Below, in pieces: positions 35,246 through 43,956 of a stretch of DNA of 64,000 bases. Below the pieces are notes generated by a model. It was not told where the DNA came from. It ran no database searches and saw only the letters and a program-made list of their open reading frames with translations. Origin of the DNA: Flavobacterium subsaxonicum WB 4.1-42 = DSM 21790 (GTDB taxonomy: Bacteria; Bacteroidota; Bacteroidia; Flavobacteriales; Flavobacteriaceae); NCBI RefSeq assembly GCF_000422725.1, contig NZ_AUGP01000004.1:1-64000 (forward strand). The letters run 5' to 3'. Numbering within the stretch: position 1 is the first letter of the stretch; each line of letters opens with the position of its first letter. The translations under genes were made by a program, and so were the position numbers.

Positions 35246-35695
35246 TCAAAACGGCAGGTCGTCTTCCGGGGCCGGCACGCTTGGTACATCATACGCCGGT
35301 GTTTTGGCAGGCTCGCTACCCGCAGCCACCGGCTGCCTGTTATTATTGTCGAGTTCTTTCTTAGTTGTTAGAAAGGTAAACTCTGTAACCTGAATTTCGG
35401 TAGTGTATTTAGTGGTGCCATCTTCGCCCTGCCACTGGCGCGATTTTATGCGGCCTTCTATATAAATCTTGTCTCCTTTGCTAAGGTATTTCTCACAAAT
35501 TTCGGCAGCTTTATTGCGCACAACAAGGTTATGCCACTCTGTAGATGTTATCTTTTCGTTGGTTTGCTTGTTAATGTAAATTTCGTTAGTAGCCAACGGA
35601 AACCGGCCAATGCAATTGCCACCCTCAAAATAGTGGATCTTTACTTCGTCGCCCAGATGCCCAATAAGCATCACTTTGTTTAACGTACCGTTCAT
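35246..35695 (-). CDS. ssb: Single-stranded DNA-binding protein
   Basis: 149 residues. N-terminal OB fold (residues 1-108: LNKVMLIGHLGDEVKI; EWHNLVVRNKAAEICEKYL; RQWQGEDGTTKYTTEI), a short Pro/Ala linker and the acidic tip EDDLPF that recruits repair and replication partners. Between mutY and gldE, the order found in Flavobacterium. Minus-strand -7 box TACATTTG at 35716-35723. Confidence 0.95.
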   Translation of the reverse strand: MNGTLNKVMLIGHLGDEVKIHYFEGGNCIGRFPLATNEIYINKQTNEKITSTEWHNLVVRNKAAEICEKYLSKGDKIYIEGRIKSRQWQGEDGTTKYTTEIQVTEFTFLTTKKELDNNNRQPVAAGSEPAKTPAYDVPSVPAPEDDLPF

Positions 35696-35715
35696 TGCTT
35701 TGTTTTAGTGTTAAC

Positions 35716-35723
35716 CAAATGTA
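35716..35723 (-). promoter_or_regulatory. ssb -7 box
   Basis: Minus-strand TACATTTG 21 bp upstream of ssb; possible TTG partner at 35744-35746 (spacing 20), inside the end of mutY. Confidence 0.4.
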
Positions 35724-35736
35724 ATAAAATTAATCA

Positions 35737-36777
35737 TCAATCCCAATTGTTCTCTATAAAATTATGAATGACGATAGGAAACGGATATGTTTTTACCTGC
35801 TCAATATCAATAGATTCGGGCAATTCGGCGTCAGAAGTTACTTCCCAAAATCTAATGTGCAGTTTTTGGTGCGAGAGCTTGTGTATAATAACGTTTGGGT
35901 GCAGTAATTGTATGCCTTTTGGCGTAAATCCGAGCGGGGCAAAGGCTTTTATTAAGGCAATGGTCTCTTCTGTAGAGGTTAAACTTTCGGTCTCCAAAAG
36001 CGGAAATTCATACAATCCAAACCATATACCCTTATCGCCACGGCGGTTAATAATGGTGTTGCTGTTAGGGTCTTTTACTATTAAGTAATTAAAAAATTTA
36101 TTGGTAACCTTTGTTTTCTTAAGTTTAACGGGCAGCTGGCTGACCTTTCCGGTTAAAAAAGCCACGCAATCGCGGTTAAAAATGCAAATACTACAGTCAG
36201 GATTTTTAGGTACGCACTGCAAAGCGCCAAACTCCATCATGGCCTGGTTAAAGGCAGATGCCTGTTTATGCGGCATAAGCGACGCTGCAAGGGCTGTAAA
36301 CTCTTTTTTAGCTCCAGATGAAGATATATCAGTCTCTACGCCAAAAACGCGAGAGAGCACCCTGTAAACGTTTCCGTCTACCACGGGCACGGCTTCGCCA
36401 TAACTAATAGAGGCAATGGCGGCAGCGGTATAATCGCCCACGCCTTTAAGCTGTAGCAGTCCGGAATACGAGTCGGGAAAATTTCCACCCATATCAAACG
36501 CCACCTGTTTTGCTGTGGCGTGCAGGTTGCGGGCGCGGCTGTAATAGCCAAGGCCCTGCCACAGTTTTAGCACCTGCTCTTCGGGTGCGGCGGCCATATC
36601 GTGCACCGTTGGAAAAGCATCTATAAACTTTAAAAAGTACGGCAAACCCTGTGCTACACGCGTTTGCTGCAACATAATTTCCGACAGCCATACGGGGTAG
36701 GGCTGCGGTGTTTTGCGCCACGGCAAATCGCGTTTATTATGTAAATACCAATTTATTAAAGACTTAGAAAACTCCAT
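35737..36777 (-). CDS. mutY: A/G-specific adenine glycosylase
   Basis: Removes A mispaired with 8-oxoG. 346 residues. Catalytic Glu in SEIMLQQTRV, helix-hairpin-helix LKGVGDYTAAAIASI with the catalytic Asp in VPVVDGNVYRV, the Cys-X6-Cys-X2-Cys-X5-Cys [4Fe-4S] ligands around CVPKNPDCSICIFNRDC, and a C-terminal NUDIX-like domain that recognises 8-oxoG. First gene of the mutY-ssb-gldE-gldD run. Confidence 0.96.
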   Translation of the reverse strand: MEFSKSLINWYLHNKRDLPWRKTPQPYPVWLSEIMLQQTRVAQGLPYFLKFIDAFPTVHDMAAAPEEQVLKLWQGLGYYSRARNLHATAKQVAFDMGGNFPDSYSGLLQLKGVGDYTAAAIASISYGEAVPVVDGNVYRVLSRVFGVETDISSSGAKKEFTALAASLMPHKQASAFNQAMMEFGALQCVPKNPDCSICIFNRDCVAFLTGKVSQLPVKLKKTKVTNKFFNYLIVKDPNSNTIINRRGDKGIWFGLYEFPLLETESLTSTEETIALIKAFAPLGFTPKGIQLLHPNVIIHKLSHQKLHIRFWEVTSDAELPESIDIEQVKTYPFPIVIHNFIENNWD

Positions 36778-36793
36778 GATTATTGTAGGGTTT

Positions 36794-36801
36794 GCAAAAG
36801 T
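36794..36801 (-). promoter_or_regulatory. mutY -7 box
   Basis: Minus-strand TACTTTTG, 17 bp upstream of the mutY start; no clear -33 partner. Confidence 0.4.
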
Positions 36802-36836
36802 AAAAGTTTATGTTATTAAATTTTAATGCATTAACC

Positions 36837-36868
36837 TTGAATTATTGTTTTTTTAATTCTTATATTTG
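36837..36868 (+). promoter_or_regulatory. HU gene promoter
   Basis: TTG (36837-36839), 21-nt spacer, TATATTTG (36861-36868); 43 nt upstream of the HU start codon. Confidence 0.55.
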
Positions 36869-36911
36869 CGCACTCAAAAAAAATACACACAATAATAAAT
36901 TTAGAAAGAAA

Positions 36912-37208
36912 ATGACGAAAGCAGACATCGTAGCGAAAATTTCGGAGAAACTTGGACTAGAAAAAGGAGATGTACAAGCAACAGTTGAGTCTTTTATGGA
37001 AGAAGTAAAGACATCACTTGAAACCGGAGATAACGTATACCTAAGAGGTTTCGGAAGTTTTATCATTAAAACACGTGCTGAAAAAACTGGAAGAAATATT
37101 TCCAAAAATACCACTATTAAAATACCTGCACACAACATTCCGGCATTTAAGCCAGCAAAAATATTTGTTGACGGTGTTAAAACCAACACCGAAGTAAAAG
37201 CAAACTAA
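36912..37208 (+). CDS. HU/IHF-family DNA-binding protein
   Basis: 98 residues from ATG 36912; the longer frame runs through the promoter. Begins MTKADIVAKISEKLGLEKGD and has the HU beta-arm core (VYLRGFGSFIIKTRAEKTGR, then IPAHNIPAFKPAKIF). Bends DNA and shapes the nucleoid. Followed 32 bp later by the 30-residue basic protein, with one shared terminator. Confidence 0.95.
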   Translation: MTKADIVAKISEKLGLEKGDVQATVESFMEEVKTSLETGDNVYLRGFGSFIIKTRAEKTGRNISKNTTIKIPAHNIPAFKPAKIFVDGVKTNTEVKAN

Positions 37209-37240
37209 TTAATTATTAACCACCAAACCCTTTACATGTT

Positions 37241-37333
37241 ATGCCAAGTGGTAAAAAAAGAAAGAGACATAAGGTAGCTACTCACAAACGTAAAAAGAGA
37301 GCGAGAGCTAACCGTCACAAAAAGAAAAAGTAG
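37241..37333 (+). CDS. 30-residue very basic protein, probably a small ribosomal protein (bS22/COX24-like)
   Basis: Encodes 30 residues beginning MPSGKKRKRHKVATHKRKKR and ending RHKKKK; about two thirds are Lys, Arg or His. The KRKRHKxxTHKRKKR spacing resembles the AURKAIP1/COX24 domain shared by mitochondrial mS38 and the actinobacterial bS22, which sit in the 30S subunit. I recall similar 30-residue proteins throughout Bacteroidota at this place, but cannot check it. A terminator overlaps its stop codon, so the 3' end is precisely bounded. Downstream of HU in the same transcript. Confidence 0.75.
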   Translation: MPSGKKRKRHKVATHKRKKRARANRHKKKK

Positions 37334-37355
37334 TGCAAACTACTTTTTTCTTTTT
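37326..37355 (+). terminator. Terminator of the HU operon
   Basis: AAAAGTAGT-GCAA-ACTACTTTT with a further T run; the left arm includes the stop codon of the 30-residue gene. Confidence 0.85.
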
Positions 37356-37474
37356 TTAGGAAAAAAGTTTAAAAAGACTGAAAGACAAAAGATAATAAAT
37401 TAACAGACTGTTTGTAAAGTTTCAGGTTTATTATCTTTTATCTAAAAGTCTAAAAATTAAGTTCATTGAAAGAA

Positions 37475-37640
37475 AGATTGCAGATTTTAGATCTTAGATT
37501 TCAGGTTGGCACTGCCTCCTGAAAACTGAGCCTGCCAACTGCTCTCTCCGGGTACAACAATACCTGTAAATTATTGTTTAATCCATCTGCTAAACGGTTG
37601 ATGGTTGACAGTTGATAGTTGTTGGAAGCTTCCAACAACC
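37475..37640. repeat. rng upstream repeats with a 22-bp perfect palindrome
   Basis: The 343-bp gap before rng has no gene. It holds GATTTTAGATCTTAGATTTC-type simple repeat, GTTGGCA...TGCCAAC (about 37505-37540), and the perfect palindrome GTTGTTGGAAG/CTTCCAACAAC (37618-37639), flanked by GTTGA/ACCAATAACC words, 37 bp before the rng ATG. Confidence 0.6.
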
Positions 37641-37676
37641 AATAACCAGCAACCGATAACCAAATTGCGGATAAAA

Positions 37677-39230
37677 ATGTACAGTGTGAACAAAGAATTA
37701 ATTATTCGATCTGGTTCTGAAGCCGTAGATTTTGCCTTATTAAAAGATGGAAAACTAATTGAATTACACAAAGAAAAGGAAGACAAGAACCAGTTTGCGG
37801 TAGGCGATATTTTTATTGCCAAAATTCGTAAACCCGTGGCAGGCTTAAATGCTGCTTTTGTAAATGTAGGCTTTGAAAAAGATGCCTTTTTACATTACCA
37901 CGACCTGGGCCCCAACCTCCCTTCGATGATGAAATTCATTAAACTTGTAAGCGCAGGTAAATTAAAAGACTACACCCTTAAAAACTTTCCTTTTGATAAA
38001 GAAATAGATAAAGACGGAGCCATTGCCGATGCGCTTAGCTCTAACCAGTCTATTCTTGTTCAGGTAGTTAAAGAGCCCATTAGTACCAAAGGCCCAAGAA
38101 TAAGCTCAGAGCTTTCTTTAGCCGGCCGTTATGTGGTGCTGGTGCCTTTTTCTGACAGGATCTCTATTTCTCAAAAAATAGAATCTAAAGAAGAAAAAGA
38201 CCGCCTTAAACGCCTTGTACAATCTATAAGGCCTAAAGGTTTTGGCGTTATCGTGAGAACGGTGGCCGAAGGGAAAAAAGTAGCAGAGCTGGATAAAGAC
38301 CTTCAGAATTTGCTGGACAAATGGACAGCAATGTGCAAGAGAATACCCAGTGCCCACCACCCAAGCAAAGTGCTGGGCGAAGTAAACAAGGTATCATCTA
38401 TCCTTCGAGATGTGTTTAATGACACATTTACCGGGATTTATGTAGATGACGAAGACCTTTTTTACGCAACCAAGGACTATCTGCAGGAGATAGCTCCCCA
38501 AAAAGCGAATATCGTGAAACACTACCAAAGTAAGGAACTGCCTTTATTTGAAAAATACAACATAGAAAGGCAAATTAAAACCTCCTTTGGCAAAACGGTT
38601 TCTATGAGCAAAGGCGCCTATTTAATTATAGAGCACACAGAGGCACTGCACGTTATAGACGTTAACAGTGGCAACCGCTCTAATAAAGCCCTTAGCCAGG
38701 AAGATACCGCCCTTGAAGTAAACCTTATAGCTGCCGCAGAGATTGCGCGCCAGCTGCGATTAAGGGATATGGGAGGGATTATTGTTGTGGATTTTATAGA
38801 CATGTCTAACCCCGACAATAGAAAAAAGCTCTTTGACTTTTTACGAGAAGAAATGAGCGACGATAAAGCAAAACACAAGATCCTGCCTCCGAGTAAGTTT
38901 GGCTTAGTCCAGATTACGCGGCAACGGGTAAGGCCAGAGGTTAATATTAAAACCAGGGAAGAAGATCCAAACAACGAAAATGCCGAGATCGAGGCCCCAA
39001 TTTTAGTTATTGACCGCATAACTGCCGACCTTGAACGATTAAAAGGCCACAAAAAAGTAGTGCTTAATGCACACCCTTTTGTAGCCGCATACCTTACCAA
39101 AGGTTTCCCATCCATACGCACTAAATGGTATTTAGAGCACAAAAAATGGATTAAAGTTATACCACGTGACGCTTACACGTATTTAGAATACCACTTTTTT
39201 GATAGCAAAGGAAACGCTATCGCAGAATAA
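37677..39230 (+). CDS. rng: Ribonuclease E/G family protein
   Basis: 517 residues from ATG 37677 (the longer frame translates the repeats). N-terminal S1 RNA-binding domain (about 35-130), then the RNase H-like catalytic part: metal-binding Asp residues in HVIDVNSGNRS and GGIIVVDFIDM, as in RNase E. The length is that of RNase G, without the RNase E degradosome tail. No CPXCXG zinc-link is evident after the core, unlike in gamma-proteobacteria. Endonuclease for rRNA and mRNA maturation. Confidence 0.94.
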   Translation: MYSVNKELIIRSGSEAVDFALLKDGKLIELHKEKEDKNQFAVGDIFIAKIRKPVAGLNAAFVNVGFEKDAFLHYHDLGPNLPSMMKFIKLVSAGKLKDYTLKNFPFDKEIDKDGAIADALSSNQSILVQVVKEPISTKGPRISSELSLAGRYVVLVPFSDRISISQKIESKEEKDRLKRLVQSIRPKGFGVIVRTVAEGKKVAELDKDLQNLLDKWTAMCKRIPSAHHPSKVLGEVNKVSSILRDVFNDTFTGIYVDDEDLFYATKDYLQEIAPQKANIVKHYQSKELPLFEKYNIERQIKTSFGKTVSMSKGAYLIIEHTEALHVIDVNSGNRSNKALSQEDTALEVNLIAAAEIARQLRLRDMGGIIVVDFIDMSNPDNRKKLFDFLREEMSDDKAKHKILPPSKFGLVQITRQRVRPEVNIKTREEDPNNENAEIEAPILVIDRITADLERLKGHKKVVLNAHPFVAAYLTKGFPSIRTKWYLEHKKWIKVIPRDAYTYLEYHFFDSKGNAIAE

Positions 39231-39235
39231 CACTA

Positions 39236-39269
39236 AACCGCCCCTGCTGATGTAAGGGCGGTTTTTTTG
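39236..39269 (+). terminator. rng terminator
   Basis: AACCGCCC-TGC / GTA-GGGCGGTT, 4-nt loop, seven T. Confidence 0.9.
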
Positions 39270-39336
39270 TTTACGGCAATTTGTAATAAATTTCGGTAGA
39301 ATTTAGTTATACTTGTAATTAGATAATTGTCATACT

Positions 39337-40386
39337 ATGCGATACATACTATTGTTGATTAGTGCTTTATTATTTTTTTCGTGTGAAGATGTAGAAAAAC
39401 AGCATCAGTATAAAAATCAAATACCGAAATTTAAACTTCACGAAAAAATGCTTACTGTAGTAGATAGCATTAATAGTAATACCGAGGTGTTGCACTATAT
39501 CATACAATTAGATACTAATTTTAGAAAGTTTAAATTGCCCCTAATCGATAAAATAGGTAATCCGGGAAGTAAATTAGAGGATAGATTTTTGAAGAGAGCA
39601 GTAGCTAAGTATAGGATTGATAAAAACTATTTTAAAGCTGATTTTGATAATAATGGGTACACTGATATTTTGATAATAGGAAGTTGGGAAGGATGGCCTG
39701 CATCTGTTGAGAAAGGATGGTTGCCGTATTCTTATGTGTTTATGAATTTTGGAGATCAGCCAGCTAAATCCTTTGAGTTTGAAGGAAGATCAGGTGTGTT
39801 GCCGGTTATAGAGCATAATAAAAGCGGAAGTTTTATTGAGATGCATGCTGCAATAACTGATGCAGAGAGGATGGAACTGCGAGATTCTGTTACTTGTTTA
39901 AAATGGGTTTCTTTAGGTTTTTCAGAAGTTACTGCACAAGCAGAGCATTATGACATTGAGAAAATACAATTTACAAAAGGGCCGTGTTTTGGTAGTTGCC
40001 CTATTTTTGAAATTACTTTGAATAAGGATGGCTCGAGCGTTCTACTTGCGGATCATTTTAATACTAATGGTGTTAGTGTAATACCAGAAAAATGTGCCTT
40101 TGGGAGTAAAATTGAAAAGCAGGACTTAACAAAAATCATGAATTTTCTTAATTACATTGATTTTCCATCGCTAAATGATTTGTATTTCGTGTCTTATACC
40201 GATGCGCCAACTGCTACGCTTGTTATAACTTATAATAACGGTAAGGTTAAAGAAATTGAGGACTATGGTTGTAGGGGAAATTATGCGTTGAAAAGTCTTT
40301 ATGTTGCCTTGTCAGAACTTAGATTTAATCAAAAATGGATTGAGGTTGAAGAACCACAAGGTGTGAGGTTAAATACTCTTTATTAG
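39337..40386 (+). CDS. DUF6438-containing lipoprotein
   Basis: 349 residues. Lipobox FFSC (Cys 16). A first half of unrecognised fold that includes an FG-GAP-like short stretch (DFDNNGYTDILII), and a C-terminal DUF6438 domain from about residue 210: FTKGPCFGSCPIFEITLNKD with the conserved C-X3-C pair. Cell-envelope location expected, function unknown. More AT-rich than adjacent rng, which points to lateral gain. Confidence 0.75.
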   Translation: MRYILLLISALLFFSCEDVEKQHQYKNQIPKFKLHEKMLTVVDSINSNTEVLHYIIQLDTNFRKFKLPLIDKIGNPGSKLEDRFLKRAVAKYRIDKNYFKADFDNNGYTDILIIGSWEGWPASVEKGWLPYSYVFMNFGDQPAKSFEFEGRSGVLPVIEHNKSGSFIEMHAAITDAERMELRDSVTCLKWVSLGFSEVTAQAEHYDIEKIQFTKGPCFGSCPIFEITLNKDGSSVLLADHFNTNGVSVIPEKCAFGSKIEKQDLTKIMNFLNYIDFPSLNDLYFVSYTDAPTATLVITYNNGKVKEIEDYGCRGNYALKSLYVALSELRFNQKWIEVEEPQGVRLNTLY

Positions 40387-40402
40387 TATTGTTTAAATAT
40401 TT

Positions 40403-40879
40403 TTACCTACTAATAACCCAAACACCATCCCTGCTGGCAAAACCATAATTAATACCCTTTTCGGCATTGCTAATGCGCTGTGTTTTATTGTCGGGTTTGG
40501 CATCGGGTTTAAACCAGTGTTTCCAGACGGGGAATAAAGCCTCATATCTGGCCTTAGCCTTATCAAAAGTATAGGTTTTACCGTTGGCATCTTTAGTAAC
40601 CACAAAGTCGGCTACAAAGCTGCCATCGTAGTCGTGTTGTGCTTTAATCTCGGCTTCGGGCATGCCCTCGGGTGTAAATACAATGCGAAGGTAACCGTGG
40701 TCGAACTCCTTGGTTTTGTAATGCACATATTTGCCCTTAAGCTGCATTGCCAGACTGTCGGCTACGGCGCGGGCCTCATCGGCACTCTTTAAACTTTTAA
40801 GCGAAGCTAAAAAATCAACATTTTGTGCAATTAGTATGCCGCTAAAAAATAAGGTGGTAAGAAGTAAAAGTTGTTTCAT
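40403..40879 (-). CDS. Exported protein of unknown function
   Basis: 158 residues. Signal peptide (cleavage after LIAQ), then a mixed alpha/beta domain with no motif I recognise. Conserved-looking features are an aromatic/charged middle (HYKTKEFDHGYLRIVF) and a Trp-rich end (FPVWKHWFKPD, GVWVISR). Convergent with the DUF6438 gene, 16 bp apart. Confidence 0.6.
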   Translation of the reverse strand: MKQLLLLTTLFFSGILIAQNVDFLASLKSLKSADEARAVADSLAMQLKGKYVHYKTKEFDHGYLRIVFTPEGMPEAEIKAQHDYDGSFVADFVVTKDANGKTYTFDKAKARYEALFPVWKHWFKPDAKPDNKTQRISNAEKGINYGFASRDGVWVISR

Positions 40880-41008
40880 AACGCTGTGTAGTTTAAGTAA
40901 ACCACATAAAGTTATAAAATAGGGCTTTGGGTTATGTAAAGCAAATCATAAAATTTTGGAGGCGGGATTTAGCCACGAATTTACGAACCTTTACCTGTCG
41001 ACACTTGC

Positions 41009-41087
41009 TTTGCAAACGCGCCTTACTTTTTTCGACTCTAAAAAAGAAACAGGCCTAAGCCCGGTAGAATACCGCAAACAGTTTTAA
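41009..41087 (+). pseudogene. AraC-family C-terminal remnant
   Basis: FANAPYFFRL in one frame (41009-41038), then after a 2-nt loss KKETGLSPVEYRKQF and stop in the next frame. This is the last helix-turn-helix of an AraC regulator (canonical pattern ...YFxRxFKKxTGxSPxEYRK). Everything upstream of it is missing: a deletion scrap. Confidence 0.7.
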
Positions 41088-41150
41088 ATTAAAGTTTACA
41101 GTTCTTTATAATGGTGAGAACCGTCCTAATGATCAGGGCAGTTTTTTATT

Positions 41151-41438
41151 TTAGCACATCTTCACATTGTACATAAGGTAGTAAAACATTATAAAAGGCA
41201 AAATGGGCATGAGTAACAGGAACGGTATGCAATGTTCAAAATTTGTTGGCCTATTTACAAGAAGTAGTATAAGTACTGCCAAATTTATAAGCACCACAAG
41301 TATAAACCACACTATATAATAATACAATATAAAGCTTCGTTGCCCAATAATTAGTACCAATAGCCATGGTAATATAAATAGCACTGCCTCTGTAATTAAG
41401 AGTATAGTGATTTTTTGGGTAGGTTTTTTTGCTAACAC
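41151..41438 (-). CDS. Small three-helix membrane protein, paralogue of the next gene
   Basis: 95 residues, three hydrophobic segments, ending PFLLLMPILPFIMF plus a short tail with Cys. Aligns along its whole length with the product of 41432-41713 (shared YYYI-W, LINLAVLILLLVN, RPTNF/KPKNF, LLLMPILPF), so the two arose by tandem duplication. It overlaps that gene by 7 bp. Unknown function; AT-rich. Confidence 0.6.
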   Translation of the reverse strand: MLAKKPTQKITILLITEAVLFILPWLLVLIIGQRSFILYYYIVWFILVVLINLAVLILLLVNRPTNFEHCIPFLLLMPILPFIMFYYLMYNVKMC

Positions 41439-41713
41439 ACTCTGCCAGAGATTAAAAAAATAAATATGGCAAAAGGTAAGATAGGCATCAATAATAAAAC
41501 GGGTATGTAGCGTAAAAAATTCTTAGGTTTATTTACAATCAATATTATAATCAGTGCGAGGTTTATAGCTATTGATAATGCGATCCACGCAATATAATAA
41601 TAATACAAAGCATCATCTGATTCTATATGCTTCTGAATTAATAATGGCGCTATAAACAGTACCACCTCGGCAATAAGGGTAAGCAAAGCTTTTTGGGTAA
41701 GGGTTTTTGGCAT
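41432..41713 (-). CDS. Small three-helix membrane protein, tandem paralogue
   Basis: 93 residues from ATG 41713 (MPKTLTQK); the paralogue begins in register with this start (MLAKKPTQK), which supports it over the upstream ATG 41737. Same helix pattern and the same LLLMPILPF motif as the gene that follows it. Unknown function. Confidence 0.6.
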   Translation of the reverse strand: MPKTLTQKALLTLIAEVVLFIAPLLIQKHIESDDALYYYYIAWIALSIAINLALIIILIVNKPKNFLRYIPVLLLMPILPFAIFIFLISGRVC

Positions 41714-41758
41714 TGTGTTGTAGCTTGTTATAAGCAACTAATGTACTGCTTAAAGTAA

Positions 41759-42394
41759 TTAACTCGTAAGTATCTCTAAAAAATCTTCCCTAAAAATTTC
41801 TCGGGCACCAAGGCTTTCCAGGTGGCTGTTGTGTACCTGGCAGTCGAGCAGGCGGTAATTTTCTTCTTCCAGTTTTTTGGCAAGGGCAATAAAAGCCACT
41901 TTACTGGCATTGGGCACTTTAGAAAACATGCTTTCGCCGCAAAAAATATGGCCCAGGTCTATACCATACAGTCCGCCCACAAGCTGGCCGTCCATCCATA
42001 CCTCGACTGATTTTGCATGCCCCAGTTCGTGCAGTTTGCAGTAAGCACGGGTCATATCGTTAGTAATCCAGGTGCCTGGCTGGCCTTCGCGCTTAATATC
42101 GCGGCAGTTGGCAATAACATCGGCAAAAGCCGTATTAAACGTAACGGTAAACATGTTGCGGTTTAAAATGTTGCGCATGCTTTTAGAAACCTTAAGCTCT
42201 GTAAACAGCAATACCATACGCTCCGGCGGACTCCACCATAGTATGGGTTCATCATCTTCAAACCACGGAAAAATACCACTCCTGTACGCCAGCATTAATC
42301 GCTCTGGCGATAAATCGCCCCCAATGGCCACAATACCTTCGGGCGAAGCATGGCGTAGGGGAGGGAAATAAAGTTCGCGCGATAAAAAATACAT
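41759..42394 (-). CDS. aat: Leucyl/phenylalanyl-tRNA--protein transferase
   Basis: 211 residues from ATG 42394 (MYFLSRELYFPPLRHA). Adds Leu or Phe to proteins with N-terminal Lys/Arg, marking them for ClpAP. Motifs: GIVAIGGDLSPERLMLAYR, GIFPWFEDDEPILWWSP, and GGLYGIDLGHIFCGESMFS are diagnostic. The longer frame adds 15 non-family residues. Confidence 0.96.
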   Translation of the reverse strand: MYFLSRELYFPPLRHASPEGIVAIGGDLSPERLMLAYRSGIFPWFEDDEPILWWSPPERMVLLFTELKVSKSMRNILNRNMFTVTFNTAFADVIANCRDIKREGQPGTWITNDMTRAYCKLHELGHAKSVEVWMDGQLVGGLYGIDLGHIFCGESMFSKVPNASKVAFIALAKKLEEENYRLLDCQVHNSHLESLGAREIFREDFLEILTS

Positions 42395-42460
42395 AAAGTG
42401 CTTTTTTGTTTTAATAGTAAACGTATGCAGGCATAACAAAATTATAGGTCTTTTCTCAAA

Positions 42461-42494
42461 AAAACAAAACCCCCACGATAAATCATGAGGGTTT
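42461..42494 (-). terminator. ahcY terminator
   Basis: AAACCC-CCA-GAT / ATC-TG-GGGTTT with small mismatches; T run on the minus strand. About 60 bp after ahcY, separated from it by AATCTCAAAAAATCTAAAAT-type simple repeats. Confidence 0.65.
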
Positions 42495-42556
42495 GCATAT
42501 AATTTTCAAATTCAAAATCTCAAAAAATCTAAAATCTGATATCTAAAATCTCAATA

Positions 42557-43873
42557 TTAGTAACGGTAGTACTCTGGTTTATACGGACCTTCTACAGCAA
42601 CGCCAATGTAAGCAGCCTGCTCGTTGTTAAGTGTTTCAAGTTCTACACCCAGCTTAGCAAGGTGAAGTGATGCTACTTTCTCGTCAAGGTGCTTAGGCAG
42701 CATGTAAACTTCGTTATTGTAGTTTGCGCTGTTAGCCCAAAGCTCTAATTGTGCAAGTGTTTGGTTAGTAAACGAGTTACTCATAACAAAACTTGGGTGG
42801 CCGGTAGCGCAACCAAGGTTAACAAGGCGGCCTTCGGCAAGAATTAAAATGTCTTTACCGGCAATAGTATATTTATCAACCTGAGGTTTGATTTCTATTT
42901 TAGAGGCACCGTGATTTTTATTTAACCATGCCATATCAATCTCGTTATCAAAGTGGCCAATGTTGCAAACAACAGTTTTGTCTTTCATTTGCTCAAAGTG
43001 GCGGCCTACAACAATATCTTTATTACCTGTAGTAGTAATAATAATATCGGCGTTAGCAATAACGGTATCCAGTTTTTTAACTTCAAAACCGTCCATTGCA
43101 GCCTGCAGGGCACAAATTGGGTCAATTTCGGTAACCGTAACAATAGATCCAGCACCTCTAAAAGAAGCAGCAGTACCTTTACCCACATCGCCATATCCGC
43201 AAACAATAACACGTTTACCGGCAAGCATCAGGTCGGTAGCACGGCGAACCGCATCTACAGCACTTTCTTTACAGCCGTATTTGTTATCAAATTTAGATTT
43301 GGTAACACTATCGTTAACGTTAATTGCAGGAACAAGCAGGGTTCCGTTTTTCATCCTTTCGTAAAGGCGGTGTACGCCAGTAGTAGTTTCTTCGCTCAAA
43401 CCTTTAATATCGGCAACAAGCTCCGGGAAACGGTCAAACACCATGTTGGTTAAATCGCCACCATCATCCAGTATCATGTTAAGCGGTTTGCGGTCTTCGC
43501 CAAAAAACAATGTTTGTTCAATACACCAGTCAAAAGACTCCTCGTCAAGGCCTTTCCATGCATAAACCTGTATACCGGCAGCAGCAATAGCAGCAGCAGC
43601 GTGGTCTTGCGTAGAAAATATATTACAAGAGCTCCATGTAACCTCTGCGCCAAGGGCAACAAGGGTTTCTATAAGCACAGCAGTTTGTATGGTCATGTGC
43701 AGGCAGCCTGCAATACGCGCGCCTTTAAGCGGTTGTTGTGCACCATACTCAGCGCGTAGTGCCATAAGTCCGGGCATTTCGGCTTCGGCAAGTTCAATTT
43801 CTTTACGTCCCCATTCCGCAAGCGAAATATCTTTAACTTTATAGGCCACAAAAGGCAGCGTTGTAGTACTCAT
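42557..43873 (-). CDS. ahcY: Adenosylhomocysteinase
   Basis: Hydrolyses S-adenosylhomocysteine to adenosine and homocysteine with tightly bound NAD+. 438 residues. Motifs: [36 protein letters not shown], and the NAD loop [15 protein letters not shown]-terminus KPEYYRY carries the conserved Lys-Pro-x-x-Tyr-Arg-Tyr. Well-formed promoter upstream. Completes the methyl cycle. Confidence 0.97.
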   Translation of the reverse strand: MSTTTLPFVAYKVKDISLAEWGRKEIELAEAEMPGLMALRAEYGAQQPLKGARIAGCLHMTIQTAVLIETLVALGAEVTWSSCNIFSTQDHAAAAIAAAGIQVYAWKGLDEESFDWCIEQTLFFGEDRKPLNMILDDGGDLTNMVFDRFPELVADIKGLSEETTTGVHRLYERMKNGTLLVPAINVNDSVTKSKFDNKYGCKESAVDAVRRATDLMLAGKRVIVCGYGDVGKGTAASFRGAGSIVTVTEIDPICALQAAMDGFEVKKLDTVIANADIIITTTGNKDIVVGRHFEQMKDKTVVCNIGHFDNEIDMAWLNKNHGASKIEIKPQVDKYTIAGKDILILAEGRLVNLGCATGHPSFVMSNSFTNQTLAQLELWANSANYNNEVYMLPKHLDEKVASLHLAKLGVELETLNNEQAAYIGVAVEGPYKPEYYRY

Positions 43874-43908
43874 GAATATTGTATATTTGTATTAGCGAAA
43901 AATTTCTG

Positions 43909-43936
43909 CAAATTTAATGAATTGGTTTTTAATCAA
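43909..43936 (-). promoter_or_regulatory. ahcY promoter
   Basis: Minus-strand TAAATTTG (43909-43916) and TTTG (43934-43937), spacing 17. Confidence 0.65.
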
Positions 43937-43956
43937 AGCCCTTTTAACCGTAATAA

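Noticed and set aside
42953..43453. 166-codon plus-strand frame
   Set aside because: Antisense shadow of ahcY; Asn/Ser-rich translation typical of a wrong frame.
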